A stretch of 35,957 bases of DNA from Chloroflexota bacterium (lineage in GTDB: Bacteria > Chloroflexota > Dehalococcoidia > Lucifugimonadales > UBA3495). The notes beneath the pieces were generated by a model. It saw only the letters and a list, made by a program, of their open reading frames with translations. It did not search any database and was not told the DNA's origin. The stretch spans positions 1 to 35,957 of the forward strand of contig JADFPD010000010.1 in NCBI GenBank assembly GCA_022562475.1. The letters run 5' to 3'. Position 1 is the first letter of the stretch. The number at the start of each line of letters is the position of its first letter. The position numbers and the translations under genes were made by a program. This document shows, in pieces, positions 1-6,252 of the stretch.

Positions 1-1
1 C

Positions 2-325
2 ATTGTGCCCGTGAGCTTCTCTACGTTTGGCCAAAACCCCTCAGGATTAATGCCCAAATACGTAGGGATGGGGCTGATATTCGCTGGCGGCATTAGTAAT
101 GAAGGGGAAATCGCCCTGCTCAACCACGCAACGGATTTTCTGTATTTCCGGGTTGACATCCTTTCCTACCATCGATTCTTCATCGCCAATCTTGCCGACG
201 CCATGATTCTTACCGGCTTCCTCCTCGTAATCGCCACGCCGACCTATCAGAAGGTTGTTGCTGAGATCAATGCGTTGAAACCGCCAATACGCTCAGATTC
301 TAAATCAGCGTCAAACAACCCATGA
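2..325 (+). CDS. LspA-like protein, C-terminal part (5' end outside window)
   Basis: The reading frame is open to the left edge, so the gene starts upstream. The visible 100-odd residues resemble the C-terminal half of signal peptidase II (LspA), the integral membrane aspartyl protease that removes lipoprotein signal peptides. A GGISN stretch matches the family GGxxGN motif, TDF matches the following V-D-F, and FIANLADAMILTG matches the FNxAD motif with the second catalytic Asp plus the last membrane helix. Where active LspA has the first catalytic Asp (GNxxDR), this protein reads NEGEI, so that Asp appears to be Glu and the Arg is missing. It may be an inactive or divergent paralogue. Repeat module A begins at its stop codon. 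The family call comes from motif order only. Confidence 0.55.
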   Translation: MVPVSFSTFGQNPSGLMPKYVGMGLIFAGGISNEGEIALLNHATDFLYFRVDILSYHRFFIANLADAMILTGFLLVIATPTYQKVVAEINALKPPIRSDSKSASNNP

Positions 326-386
326 AAGCATATTTAACTAGAACTATCTTGCCCCCTTTGTTTTCCCGTCATACTTTCTTGGGGGC
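321..386 (+). repeat. Repeat module A, copy 1
   Basis: About 66 bp that recurs in diverged form at 1817-1880. Both copies begin CATGAAA and share TTATTTAA-like and GCCCC blocks, then CATACTTTC followed by GGGGGC. A GCCCCC/GGGGGC pair (351-356 and 381-386) can form a hairpin. This copy starts over the stop codon of the LspA-like gene and ends 14 bases before the HTH/zinc-ribbon gene. Confidence 0.7.
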
Positions 387-400
387 TTAAGACGAATCCA

Positions 401-769
401 GTGCGTAGACGGAACAATCGTAGTAAACTGACCCTTATGCTGGAACTGAAACCTTGGCTAGCCGTGAACGATCTCACCGTACGCGACTTTGCCCTCGGAC
501 TAGACGTACCCCTCAAGACGGCGCAGGACTGGGTATATCGAGGCGTCGTGCCGTCGGCCGAGAATAAAGACAAGCTTACTGAGTACCGACACGAGCATTG
601 CGCCCACCATTGGGTGATCGCGGTCCCAAACGGCCCGTTAAGCGAAGGCCTGTGTCAGCGGTGCGGACACGTACGCGAGTTTCAGAATTCCGCACCCGAA
701 TACACGTGGCCGGGCACGAAACCACGTGGCAGCAAAGACAAGGCCGTGGAAGGCAAGTCGGTGGCGTAG
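401..769 (+). CDS. Small HTH plus zinc-ribbon protein
   Basis: A 122-residue soluble protein with two recognisable parts. Residues about 25-60 look like a helix-turn-helix: the stretch DFALGLDVPLKTAQDWVYRG has the look of an XRE- or MerR-like recognition segment. Residues about 66-95 hold a Cys/His cluster (HEHCAHHW, then CQRCGHVREF) that probably binds zinc, followed by a basic tail. I recall this HHWVI...GPxSxGxCxxCGxxREFxNS pattern as common in small Chloroflexota proteins. The start could be GTG 401 or ATG 437; neither has a convincing ribosome binding site, and 401 keeps the basic N-terminus. The gene lies between repeat modules A and B, which elsewhere abut without it, so it may be part of a mobile or repeat-linked unit. 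DNA binding is inferred. Confidence 0.75.
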   Translation: MRRRNNRSKLTLMLELKPWLAVNDLTVRDFALGLDVPLKTAQDWVYRGVVPSAENKDKLTEYRHEHCAHHWVIAVPNGPLSEGLCQRCGHVREFQNSAPEYTWPGTKPRGSKDKAVEGKSVA

Positions 770-789
770 CCCTAATCCGCTGTAGGCCA

Positions 790-944
790 ATTAGGACAAT
801 GCCTATCAGTAGTAAGTGGGGTGTTTCCTATTAGCGTAAGCGATGGCACGTAGAAAACAGGCCCCCACTCGAACCCAGGTATGATCGTGATGGGTACTAC
901 ACCTGCGACCTTTGATTCATCAGCGGACTGTAGACCAGGTGTCA
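790..944 (+). repeat. Repeat module B, copy 1
   Basis: About 155 bp that recurs in diverged form at 1889-2042. The best-conserved block, ACGTAGAAAACAGGCCCCC, is identical in both (848-866 and 1949-1967). The left end ATTAGGACA is also shared, but the dyad seen in copy 2 is degraded here. The module follows the HTH/zinc-ribbon gene and precedes the lipoprotein at 1133. The other sequence between 770 and 1132 shows nothing I recognise. Confidence 0.8.
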
Positions 945-1132
945 AGCAGCGCTTCCCGGACATTCGCTCCGAGGGCCTCTGGATGGCGCGGGTGGTATGA
1001 CCGGTCGCTCACGGAGCCTCGGTTAGCCAGCATTGGGAACGGTGGGTGCGGTTCTTTCTTGCCCCAGATGGCCCAGCGTGGGCTACGGGCTCGGTGGCAA
1101 GAACAGTGCCTCCGCCACGAGGGGGCTTTGTC

Positions 1133-1750
1133 ATGTATGGTAGGGTTCGCACGTTTGGAGCCTTAGTAGCGACCGCGGTAGTTTTGACCATGCTCGCGGC
1201 GGGCTGCGGGGAACAAGAGTCGCTGGAGGAACGTGAGGCCCAAGCCTTAGCGGATGCCCGGAGCCATTTGAACACTCAAATCCTACCTAGCGGGCGACCC
1301 CTAGAAGACGGTCTCGTAGAATTCTTAATACCCGCAGCCGCTTATGGGTTTGTGTTGGCTCCGTTCCTCCGGGCCGATCTGACTGAGGAAGAATTAGTCA
1401 TCCTCGATATGGCCGGATTCGCCCTTGGTGGCACGTTGCCCCACCCAGCCCAGATAAACCGGGCGCTTTTGCGTGCAGGGGGGCCAACCGAGCAATTCAC
1501 CTCAGCACAGGCGGAACTTGCTGCGAAGTTGCGGGACCCAGAGTCCAACGAATTCGTATTTCGAGCCTTGACGGAGCCCGTTATACGGCGGTTGAGCCAA
1601 CAAATCGGGGGGCCTCTGATGAGTTATTACCAACGGGAGTTCGACGGATTCCAGGAAGGGCGGCCCACCGAGTCCTTCCTTGAGGCGATAATTGACGGTA
1701 CGGCTCCGGATGGTTTCAATGAACTGCCGGGTTTCGAGGATAGGCCATAA
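1133..1750 (+). CDS. Predicted lipoprotein of unknown function
   Basis: A 205-residue exported protein. ATG 1133 is preferred over an upstream in-frame start at 1046 because it follows a GAGGGGG ribosome binding site and gives a proper lipoprotein signal: basic N-terminus, hydrophobic stretch, then MLAAGC with Cys25 as the lipidation site. The mature part is mostly helical and acidic with no Cys, no His-rich motif and no domain I recognise. A hydrophobic segment at about residues 65-80 (LVEFLIPAAAYGFVLAPFL) might be membrane-associated or buried. Each of the first two lipoprotein genes here is preceded by a copy of repeat module B, which may mean shared regulation or mere proximity. The function is unknown. 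Confidence 0.75.
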   Translation: MYGRVRTFGALVATAVVLTMLAAGCGEQESLEEREAQALADARSHLNTQILPSGRPLEDGLVEFLIPAAAYGFVLAPFLRADLTEEELVILDMAGFALGGTLPHPAQINRALLRAGGPTEQFTSAQAELAAKLRDPESNEFVFRALTEPVIRRLSQQIGGPLMSYYQREFDGFQEGRPTESFLEAIIDGTAPDGFNELPGFEDRP

Positions 1751-1816
1751 CCGTTTGTCGGCTCGTGGAGAGCCTGGCCGGCATCGACGCGGGCGAGCCG
1801 GGACAGACCATGAAAC

Positions 1817-1880
1817 CATGAAACGTTATTTAATAGGGGTATGAATGCCCCTTTTCGCCCCTTCATACTTTCATGGGGGC
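1817..1880 (+). repeat. Repeat module A, copy 2
   Basis: Diverged copy of the module at 321-386. It has nested inverted repeats: CATGAAA (1817-1823) with TTTCATG (1869-1875), and GTATGAA (1839-1845) with TTCATAC (1862-1868). It lies 66 bp past the end of the lipoprotein gene and only 8 bp before module B copy 2. Confidence 0.7.
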
Positions 1881-1888
1881 GTACATCG

Positions 1889-2042
1889 ATTAGGACAAAG
1901 CCTATTAGTAATAAGTAGGGTATGTCCTAATTACCCGTCGCGGTCGGGACGTAGAAAACAGGCCCCCGATCGCACCTATGTATACGGGTGATGTGTATTA
2001 CCCGCGCGACTATTGATTCGTCGGGCTACAGACTCGATGTCA
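1889..2042 (+). repeat. Repeat module B, copy 2, with a nested dyad
   Basis: Diverged copy of 790-944. Its first 43 bp form a symmetric nested dyad: ATTAGGACA (1889-1897) pairs with TGTCCTAAT (1923-1931), and inside it CCTA (1901-1904) pairs with TAGG (1917-1920), with three unpaired bases on each side. Such a structure could be a protein-binding site or a folded single-strand recombination substrate. It lies upstream of the azurin-like gene at 2134. Confidence 0.8.
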
Positions 2043-2133
2043 GTCACGGGAACTTCATGCAATAACAACTCCACGAAGCCGCATGAAAAATTACCTTTCA
2101 ATCGGTCAACACCAACCCTCGGACAAGTGAGCT

Positions 2134-2658
2134 TTGAAACTAGCAGCCGTTCGATTAAATGGTCTTCTAGCTGGGTTGCTACTTCTCGCCGCTGCTTGCG
2201 GCGGCGACGATGACAGCCCCACGCCTTGGCCTACCCCTACTGTGACTCCCGAGACGAAGTTGTTTATCGCGGTCGACGGCGACTTATTGAAATTCTCGGA
2301 CTTCAGCACCAACGTGGCCGTTGGGTACACGGCGGTTTGGGAAGGCAGATTTAGCGTCGGCGACGGCACACTAGTGTTATTGACCTTCAACAATGTCTCG
2401 ACTGTTAATCAGCACAATTGGGTGCTCGTGAAGAATGGCGCCAAGGATGCCGTTGCTGCCCGAGGAACCGCGGCTGGAGCGGCTAACGATTGGCTCCAGC
2501 CGGGGGATTCCGACGTCATTGCGAACACAAGGTTGGTGAATCCCGGTGGAGAGGCTGAATTTAGGTTCAGTGCTCCGCCGCCTGGCAACTATCAATTCGT
2601 CTGTACGTTCCCCGGACACGGCGCCACCATGTTTGGAGATTTCGAGGTCACTGGATAG
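2134..2658 (+). CDS. Azurin/plastocyanin-type copper lipoprotein
   Basis: A 174-residue predicted lipoprotein: a hydrophobic N-terminus ends in LLAAACGG with Cys22 as lipidation site, then an acidic and Pro/Thr-rich tether (residues about 25-42), then a cupredoxin domain. The type-1 copper ligands are all visible in azurin-like context: His94 in QHNWVLV, Cys157 in FVCTFPGH, His162 in the same loop, and Met166 in GATMFGDF. Cupredoxins of this kind carry single electrons between periplasmic or cell-surface redox enzymes, so it is probably a membrane-tethered electron carrier. The only sensible start is TTG 2134, with a weak upstream purine tract. It follows module B copy 2 by about 90 bp. The redox partner is not in the window. 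Confidence 0.88.
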   Translation: MKLAAVRLNGLLAGLLLLAAACGGDDDSPTPWPTPTVTPETKLFIAVDGDLLKFSDFSTNVAVGYTAVWEGRFSVGDGTLVLLTFNNVSTVNQHNWVLVKNGAKDAVAARGTAAGAANDWLQPGDSDVIANTRLVNPGGEAEFRFSAPPPGNYQFVCTFPGHGATMFGDFEVTG

Positions 2659-2764
2659 AGAGCGGAGCGAATCTTTACCAATCGCGAATAAGAAGGGCTG
2701 GCATCACCCGCTCCAAGTCTAATTAGGCTCACAATTCGCTTTCGTGGCGAACGTTGTCCCAGGC

Positions 2765-3052
2765 TCAGAGGTCACACACGTGTTGAATAGCGTCGTGGAC
2801 CTGGGATTTTAGCCTCTTTAGGACCCGGTGGCCGGAGTCTCCCTGCAACCGCAATCCGTTCTCCCGGCATAGCTTCGCCCAGTTTATCCGTGGCTGCCCG
2901 TTGGTCCCATTCTCCGGCGGCCCGATGCCGAGTAGGGCGTTTATGTGTTGGAGCCTGACCTCGACAGACATGAACTCATCCACTATCGGTTGCAGCTTTG
3001 AAATCAGGTCTTCCAGTGTCACTTTCTCTTCACGAAGGGAATTTTCCAGCAC
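2765..3052 (-). CDS. Small hypothetical protein
   Basis: A 95-residue soluble protein with no family I recognise. The first half is predicted helical, possibly a short coiled coil (EEKVTLEDLISKLQPIVDEF). The second half is basic with a possible helical segment (INWAKLCRENGLRLQG) that recalls a DNA-binding helix, but this is weak. GTG 3052 is supported by AAGGAG six bases upstream. A perfect inverted repeat lies just upstream of the start (3068-3097), as for a self-regulated gene. It runs opposite to the azurin-like gene; the two genes converge. Confidence 0.5.
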   Translation of the reverse strand: MLENSLREEKVTLEDLISKLQPIVDEFMSVEVRLQHINALLGIGPPENGTNGQPRINWAKLCRENGLRLQGDSGHRVLKRLKSQVHDAIQHVCDL

Positions 3053-3067
3053 GGCCTTCTCCTTCTG

Positions 3068-3097
3068 ACTTCTGAGTGTTTTCAGATTATCAGAAGT
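3068..3097 (-). promoter_or_regulatory. Perfect 8-bp inverted repeat, possible operator
   Basis: ACTTCTGA (3068-3075) and TCAGAAGT (3090-3097) form a perfect dyad with a 14-bp spacer, 15 to 45 bp upstream of the GTG start at 3052. TTCTGA occurs once more just before it (3063-3068). The position suits an operator or a hairpin in the leader. The binding protein is unknown. Confidence 0.4.
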
Positions 3098-3210
3098 GAA
3101 TCACGCAGAACTACGATATGAGATGGGCGTTTCCGTGGAAATTGAGGGTCTGGGCGCGCTGCTGGTAATTACAAACCCCAGCCAGCGCTAAGCGGCTAGA
3201 AGACGCTAGG

Positions 3211-3420
3211 TCAGCGCTCCAGGAACCTGGCGAGAACGAGGAACAAGCCCCAGGGCGAGGTTATTAGGGCTTTTAAGATGAAAAACAGTGTTGCGAACGG
3301 AGTGGCCACGACCGACGCGATGGTGCCCCATTTTTGTTTGATCTCCGGAATCGCCGCCAAAGGGCCTTCCAAGAAATCGAGATAATCGTCCAGCCGCCGC
3401 TCCCATTTATTGTTATCCAT
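3211..3420 (-). CDS. Small membrane protein
   Basis: A 69-residue protein starting at ATG 3420, placed by a GGGGG ribosome binding site seven bases upstream; a longer in-frame reading to 3603 has no such support. The N-terminal 35 residues are charged (DNNKWERRLDDYLDFLEG), and the rest is one or two hydrophobic segments (TIASVVATPFATLFFILKAL, then SPWGLFLVLARFL) ending in a basic Arg. It looks like a single-pass or hairpin inner-membrane peptide. I recognise no family. It stands alone on the minus strand. Confidence 0.5.
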   Translation of the reverse strand: MDNNKWERRLDDYLDFLEGPLAAIPEIKQKWGTIASVVATPFATLFFILKALITSPWGLFLVLARFLER

Positions 3421-3976
3421 CGTTCCCCCGCTATTGATCAAAGAGGCCGCCGCTGTGCTCCAGCGATCGCGTTCCGGGGCGCATCTTGTCTGTCTGATCG
3501 GGCCGGTCCTGTCTCCGCTAACTGGCATGGTCATTCTACCCCAGACCGCCGCGCCATGAGACCTTGCACCCAAGCAAAGTGGGCCCGCGTTCTGCATCGG
3601 CAACTCCCTCCGCCGCCGGCATTCCCAGGCAGATGCATTATGTCAGATTAGATGGGCGCGGTGACGCCGGCGGTCTCATCCGCCGAACGGCCGCCCGGTT
3701 ATGTCTCATAGGGTCCGATGGGATTTTCGAAATCGCCCTTCGCCAGCCGATATTCGTTACGTATTCAATCAGAATTTCCCACTGCTTATGGACGGGAATT
3801 CCCGTGAACCGCCGGGGTCCGCACTCTATTGACAATCGCAATATTTGACACCTGACGAATACCGAATTACACTCCCCTAAGTGTGTCGGTACCCAACCAA
3901 TAAGGTACTTAACATAAGTTTTTGGCGACATTAGTTCGTTATTGGCCAGCGAATTAACTAAGGGAGCGGAACTCTG
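3421..3976. other. Intergenic region, 556 bp
   Basis: I see no credible gene here; the short open frames lack ribosome binding sites and family resemblance. The only recognisable element is a sigma-70-type promoter near its right end (3845-3873). Confidence 0.5.
3845..3873 (+). promoter_or_regulatory. Sigma-70-type promoter for the coiled-coil gene
   Basis: TTGACA (3845-3850), a 17-bp spacer, then TACACT (3868-3873). Transcription would start near 3880 and leave a leader of about 97 bases before ATG 3977. A second TTGACA at 3829-3834 lacks a good partner. Confidence 0.65.
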
Positions 3977-4813
3977 ATGGCAGAAAACAACCAGGAGTCG
4001 CAAGGATCCGGCGCGGGCACGCAGCCAGAGGCAACTGGTGACAAGCAGTCGATGTTGCTCAAGCTAGCTGAGCGGACCGTCGTCCAGGCGGAAGCCTTGG
4101 CACAGGAAATCACCGATCAGGCCAGGCAAGAAAGCGAAGCCGCCGGCGTCAAGATTCTAGCGGACGCCGCGGAGAAAGCGAAGGCGGAAGCTAATCAAAC
4201 GATCGATAGCGCAAAACGCCGGAGCGAAACCCTCACCACTGAGGCCGCCGCCGAGGTCACCGCGGAGACTGAAAAGTCCCTGAACAACGCCCGTTCCGAA
4301 AGCGAAAAGATGCTTAGCAAGGCCAAATCGGACAGCGAGAAGCTAGTGAACCGGGCCAAAGAGGAAAGCGAAAAGATCTTAAGCAAAACCAAGACCGATA
4401 GCGAATCGAGTCTGGGCAATGCCACCACTGAAGTCCAAGAGATCCTGGGCAAAGCCCGCAAGGAAGCACAGGCCATCATCAAGGCCTCCCAGACCCGGGC
4501 CGACAGCACCGAATCCAACGCCCGGCTGCAGGCCGAATTTTTCATCAGGCAGACGACCCAGAGCGTTACCGACGAGATTCGAGCCTCGGTTTTGGAGATT
4601 TGCAATAATCTTCTGCCGGCCGTGGAAGAATTCGGCAAGGGCGCCTCGGCGGCGCTGAATGCTGACGATGGCGACTCTTCCGTGGCCATCGAGAGTCCGG
4701 TGCTGGAAAGCGCGGGTTCCGATGATGACCATTCTGCGGCCACCAACGGTGTGGAATCTCCGTCCTCGGTCAAGCCTAAGGCCAAGTCTTCCAAGAAGAG
4801 CATAGCGGCCTAA
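3977..4813 (+). CDS. Long hendecad-repeat coiled-coil protein
   Basis: A 278-residue protein with three parts: a polar N-terminus (1-25), an almost unbroken alpha-helical region (about 26-215), and an acidic, Ser-rich tail ending in a basic KPKAKSSKKS stretch. The helix is built of 11-residue repeats: KSLNNARSESE, KMLSKAKSDSE, KLVNRAKEESE, KILSKTKTDSE and so on, for at least seven tandem units. An 11-residue period favours a near-straight or right-handed coiled coil, as in DivIVA-like, ATP-synthase-stalk-like and LEA-like proteins. There is no signal peptide or membrane segment, so it is cytoplasmic and probably a structural or scaffold protein. It has its own promoter (3845), a GGGAGCGG ribosome binding site and a strong terminator (4875), so it is monocistronic. 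I cannot assign a precise family. Confidence 0.85.
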   Translation: MAENNQESQGSGAGTQPEATGDKQSMLLKLAERTVVQAEALAQEITDQARQESEAAGVKILADAAEKAKAEANQTIDSAKRRSETLTTEAAAEVTAETEKSLNNARSESEKMLSKAKSDSEKLVNRAKEESEKILSKTKTDSESSLGNATTEVQEILGKARKEAQAIIKASQTRADSTESNARLQAEFFIRQTTQSVTDEIRASVLEICNNLLPAVEEFGKGASAALNADDGDSSVAIESPVLESAGSDDDHSAATNGVESPSSVKPKAKSSKKSIAA

Positions 4814-4874
4814 CGGCGATTGGTCCGTCCTAACCTGGAGGCTCTCTCTGGATAGGACTAACGGTAAACTGAAA

Positions 4875-4911
4875 AGACCCCGGCGAAATTGATTCGCCGG
4901 GGTCTATTTTT
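4875..4911 (+). terminator. Strong rho-independent terminator
   Basis: A 13-bp perfect stem (AGACCCCGGCGAA, 4875-4887, with its complement at 4893-4905), an ATTGA loop, then ATTTTTTG. It ends the coiled-coil gene. Confidence 0.92.
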
Positions 4912-4967
4912 TGTCAGCCTGGGGAGCAAAACCCCCGTCCTATCGTGATTGCGGCGGCCGCGCTCAA

Positions 4968-5855
4968 TCACTCCGCAGGGGCATCTTGTTCCGAGGGGTC
5001 TCGATCGGCCGTCGACCGCAGTTCAGCCACCCTTGACATGTCCCCTTCGGATTCCTCATACAGGCCGAGACGGTGAAACGCGATTCCCCGGTTGTGGTAG
5101 GCATCTGAATAATCGGGACTGATGCGGATGGCCTGATTGTAGTCCTCGATGGCGCGTTCGTATTCTTCCATCCCAGAAAGGATGTTTCCCCGATTTATGT
5201 AAACGTCAGGATCGTTTGGGTCGAGACGGATAGCCTCATCATATTCTTCAATGGCCCGCTGATGCTGCTCCAGGTCGTTGTAGGCGTTGCCACGGTTGTT
5301 GTAGGCCGCGGCATAGTCAGGGTTGATGCGGATGACCTCATCGTAGTCCTCGATGGCACGCTCGTTTTCGCCCAAGGCATGGTAAGCCGTCCCCCGGTTG
5401 CTATAGGCCGCTACATTCTCGGGATCCAGCGCGATGGCCTCATCGTAGTCTTCGATGGCACGGCCTTGTTCGCCCACGGCGAGGTAGGCGTTGCCACGGT
5501 TGTTGTGGGCCACGACATATTCGGGATTGATACGGATGGCCTCATCGTAGTCATTGATGGCGCGCCAGTGTTCGCCTAAGTCGTAATGGGCGATTCCGCG
5601 GTTGTTGTAGGCTGCGGAATACTCGGGATTGTATTTGATGGCCTGATCGTAGTCCTCGATGGCATGCTCGTTCTGGCCCAGGTCGTGGTAGACGTTCCCC
5701 CGGTTGTGATAGGCCTCGGGATATTCGGGGTTGACGCGGATAGCCTCATCATAGCCCTCTATGGCATTCTCAAATTGACCCAGTGCGTAGTAGGCTATTC
5801 CTAGATTATAGTAGAACCCGGCACGTTCGGGTTTAGACCGATTCGTCACCATCAT
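4968..5855 (-). CDS. Tetratricopeptide repeat protein, eight TPRs
   Basis: A 295-residue protein made almost wholly of eight consecutive 34-residue TPRs (residues about 12-283) with a typical core: YxNRGxAYxxLGxxxxAIEDYDEAIRxNPxY. TPR arrays are superhelical scaffolds that bind peptides or partner proteins. No signal peptide, membrane helix or catalytic domain is visible, so this is a free-standing cytoplasmic TPR protein. The last repeat is degenerate and is followed by a short acidic tail. Start ATG 5855 has only a weak ribosome binding site (GCGGTGA). The repeats are very alike in sequence, which suggests recent expansion by tandem duplication. The partner is unknown. Confidence 0.9.
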   Translation of the reverse strand: MMVTNRSKPERAGFYYNLGIAYYALGQFENAIEGYDEAIRVNPEYPEAYHNRGNVYHDLGQNEHAIEDYDQAIKYNPEYSAAYNNRGIAHYDLGEHWRAINDYDEAIRINPEYVVAHNNRGNAYLAVGEQGRAIEDYDEAIALDPENVAAYSNRGTAYHALGENERAIEDYDEVIRINPDYAAAYNNRGNAYNDLEQHQRAIEEYDEAIRLDPNDPDVYINRGNILSGMEEYERAIEDYNQAIRISPDYSDAYHNRGIAFHRLGLYEESEGDMSRVAELRSTADRDPSEQDAPAE

Positions 5856-6252
5856 TCACCGCACGGTCAAGTTGACTCTGGGCCTTGGGCGAATCCATAG
5901 CCCTGACCGTCTATTTTCCGCGCCCCAATACCGCGAGCCGAGTATATCATTCCAAGGACAATATTGAGCCAAATCCAAGTGGGAAACGATACACCGGTTT
6001 AATCTCCGTCCCTCGCGGTTGTTCCTCCGGACCGCACCGCCACCGCAACGGAATGCGGTATACACACAGCCGGGCCGTCTTTCGAGTCCGATCTCGTTCC
6101 GCCAGCGGTACCGGGAGATCCGCGATCCGACCGGTTATCGTATCAAAACACGTGTGGAGTTGGCCCTGCACACTTATTCGCAAGGGCAAATGATCACGGT
6201 TCCGAAGCACAGCTTTGGTCCGTCCGCTTGAACGGTTGGGAATAACCAGAAA
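5856..6252. other. Intergenic region, 397 bp
   Basis: This is the divergent region between the TPR gene and the thioredoxin-fold selenoprotein gene. Open frames of 60 to 100 codons exist on both strands, but they are rich in Arg and Pro, resemble no family and have no good ribosome binding site. I find no clear promoter. Confidence 0.45.

Noticed and set aside
790-2042. Modules A and B as CRISPR or integron attC sites
   Set aside because: There are only two diverged copies, no short regular spacers, and no RYYYAAC/GTTRRRY core sites or integrase.
3638-4003. A 121-codon minus-strand frame in the intergenic region before the coiled-coil gene
   Set aside because: It has no ribosome binding site or resemblance, and overlaps the promoter and start of the coiled-coil gene.
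4195-4803. A 202-codon minus-strand frame rich in Leu, Ser and Ala
   Set aside because: It is the shadow of the repetitive coiled-coil gene.
5885-6231. Short open frames on both strands between the TPR and selenoprotein genes
   Set aside because: They are Arg/Pro-rich, resemble no family and have no ribosome binding site.
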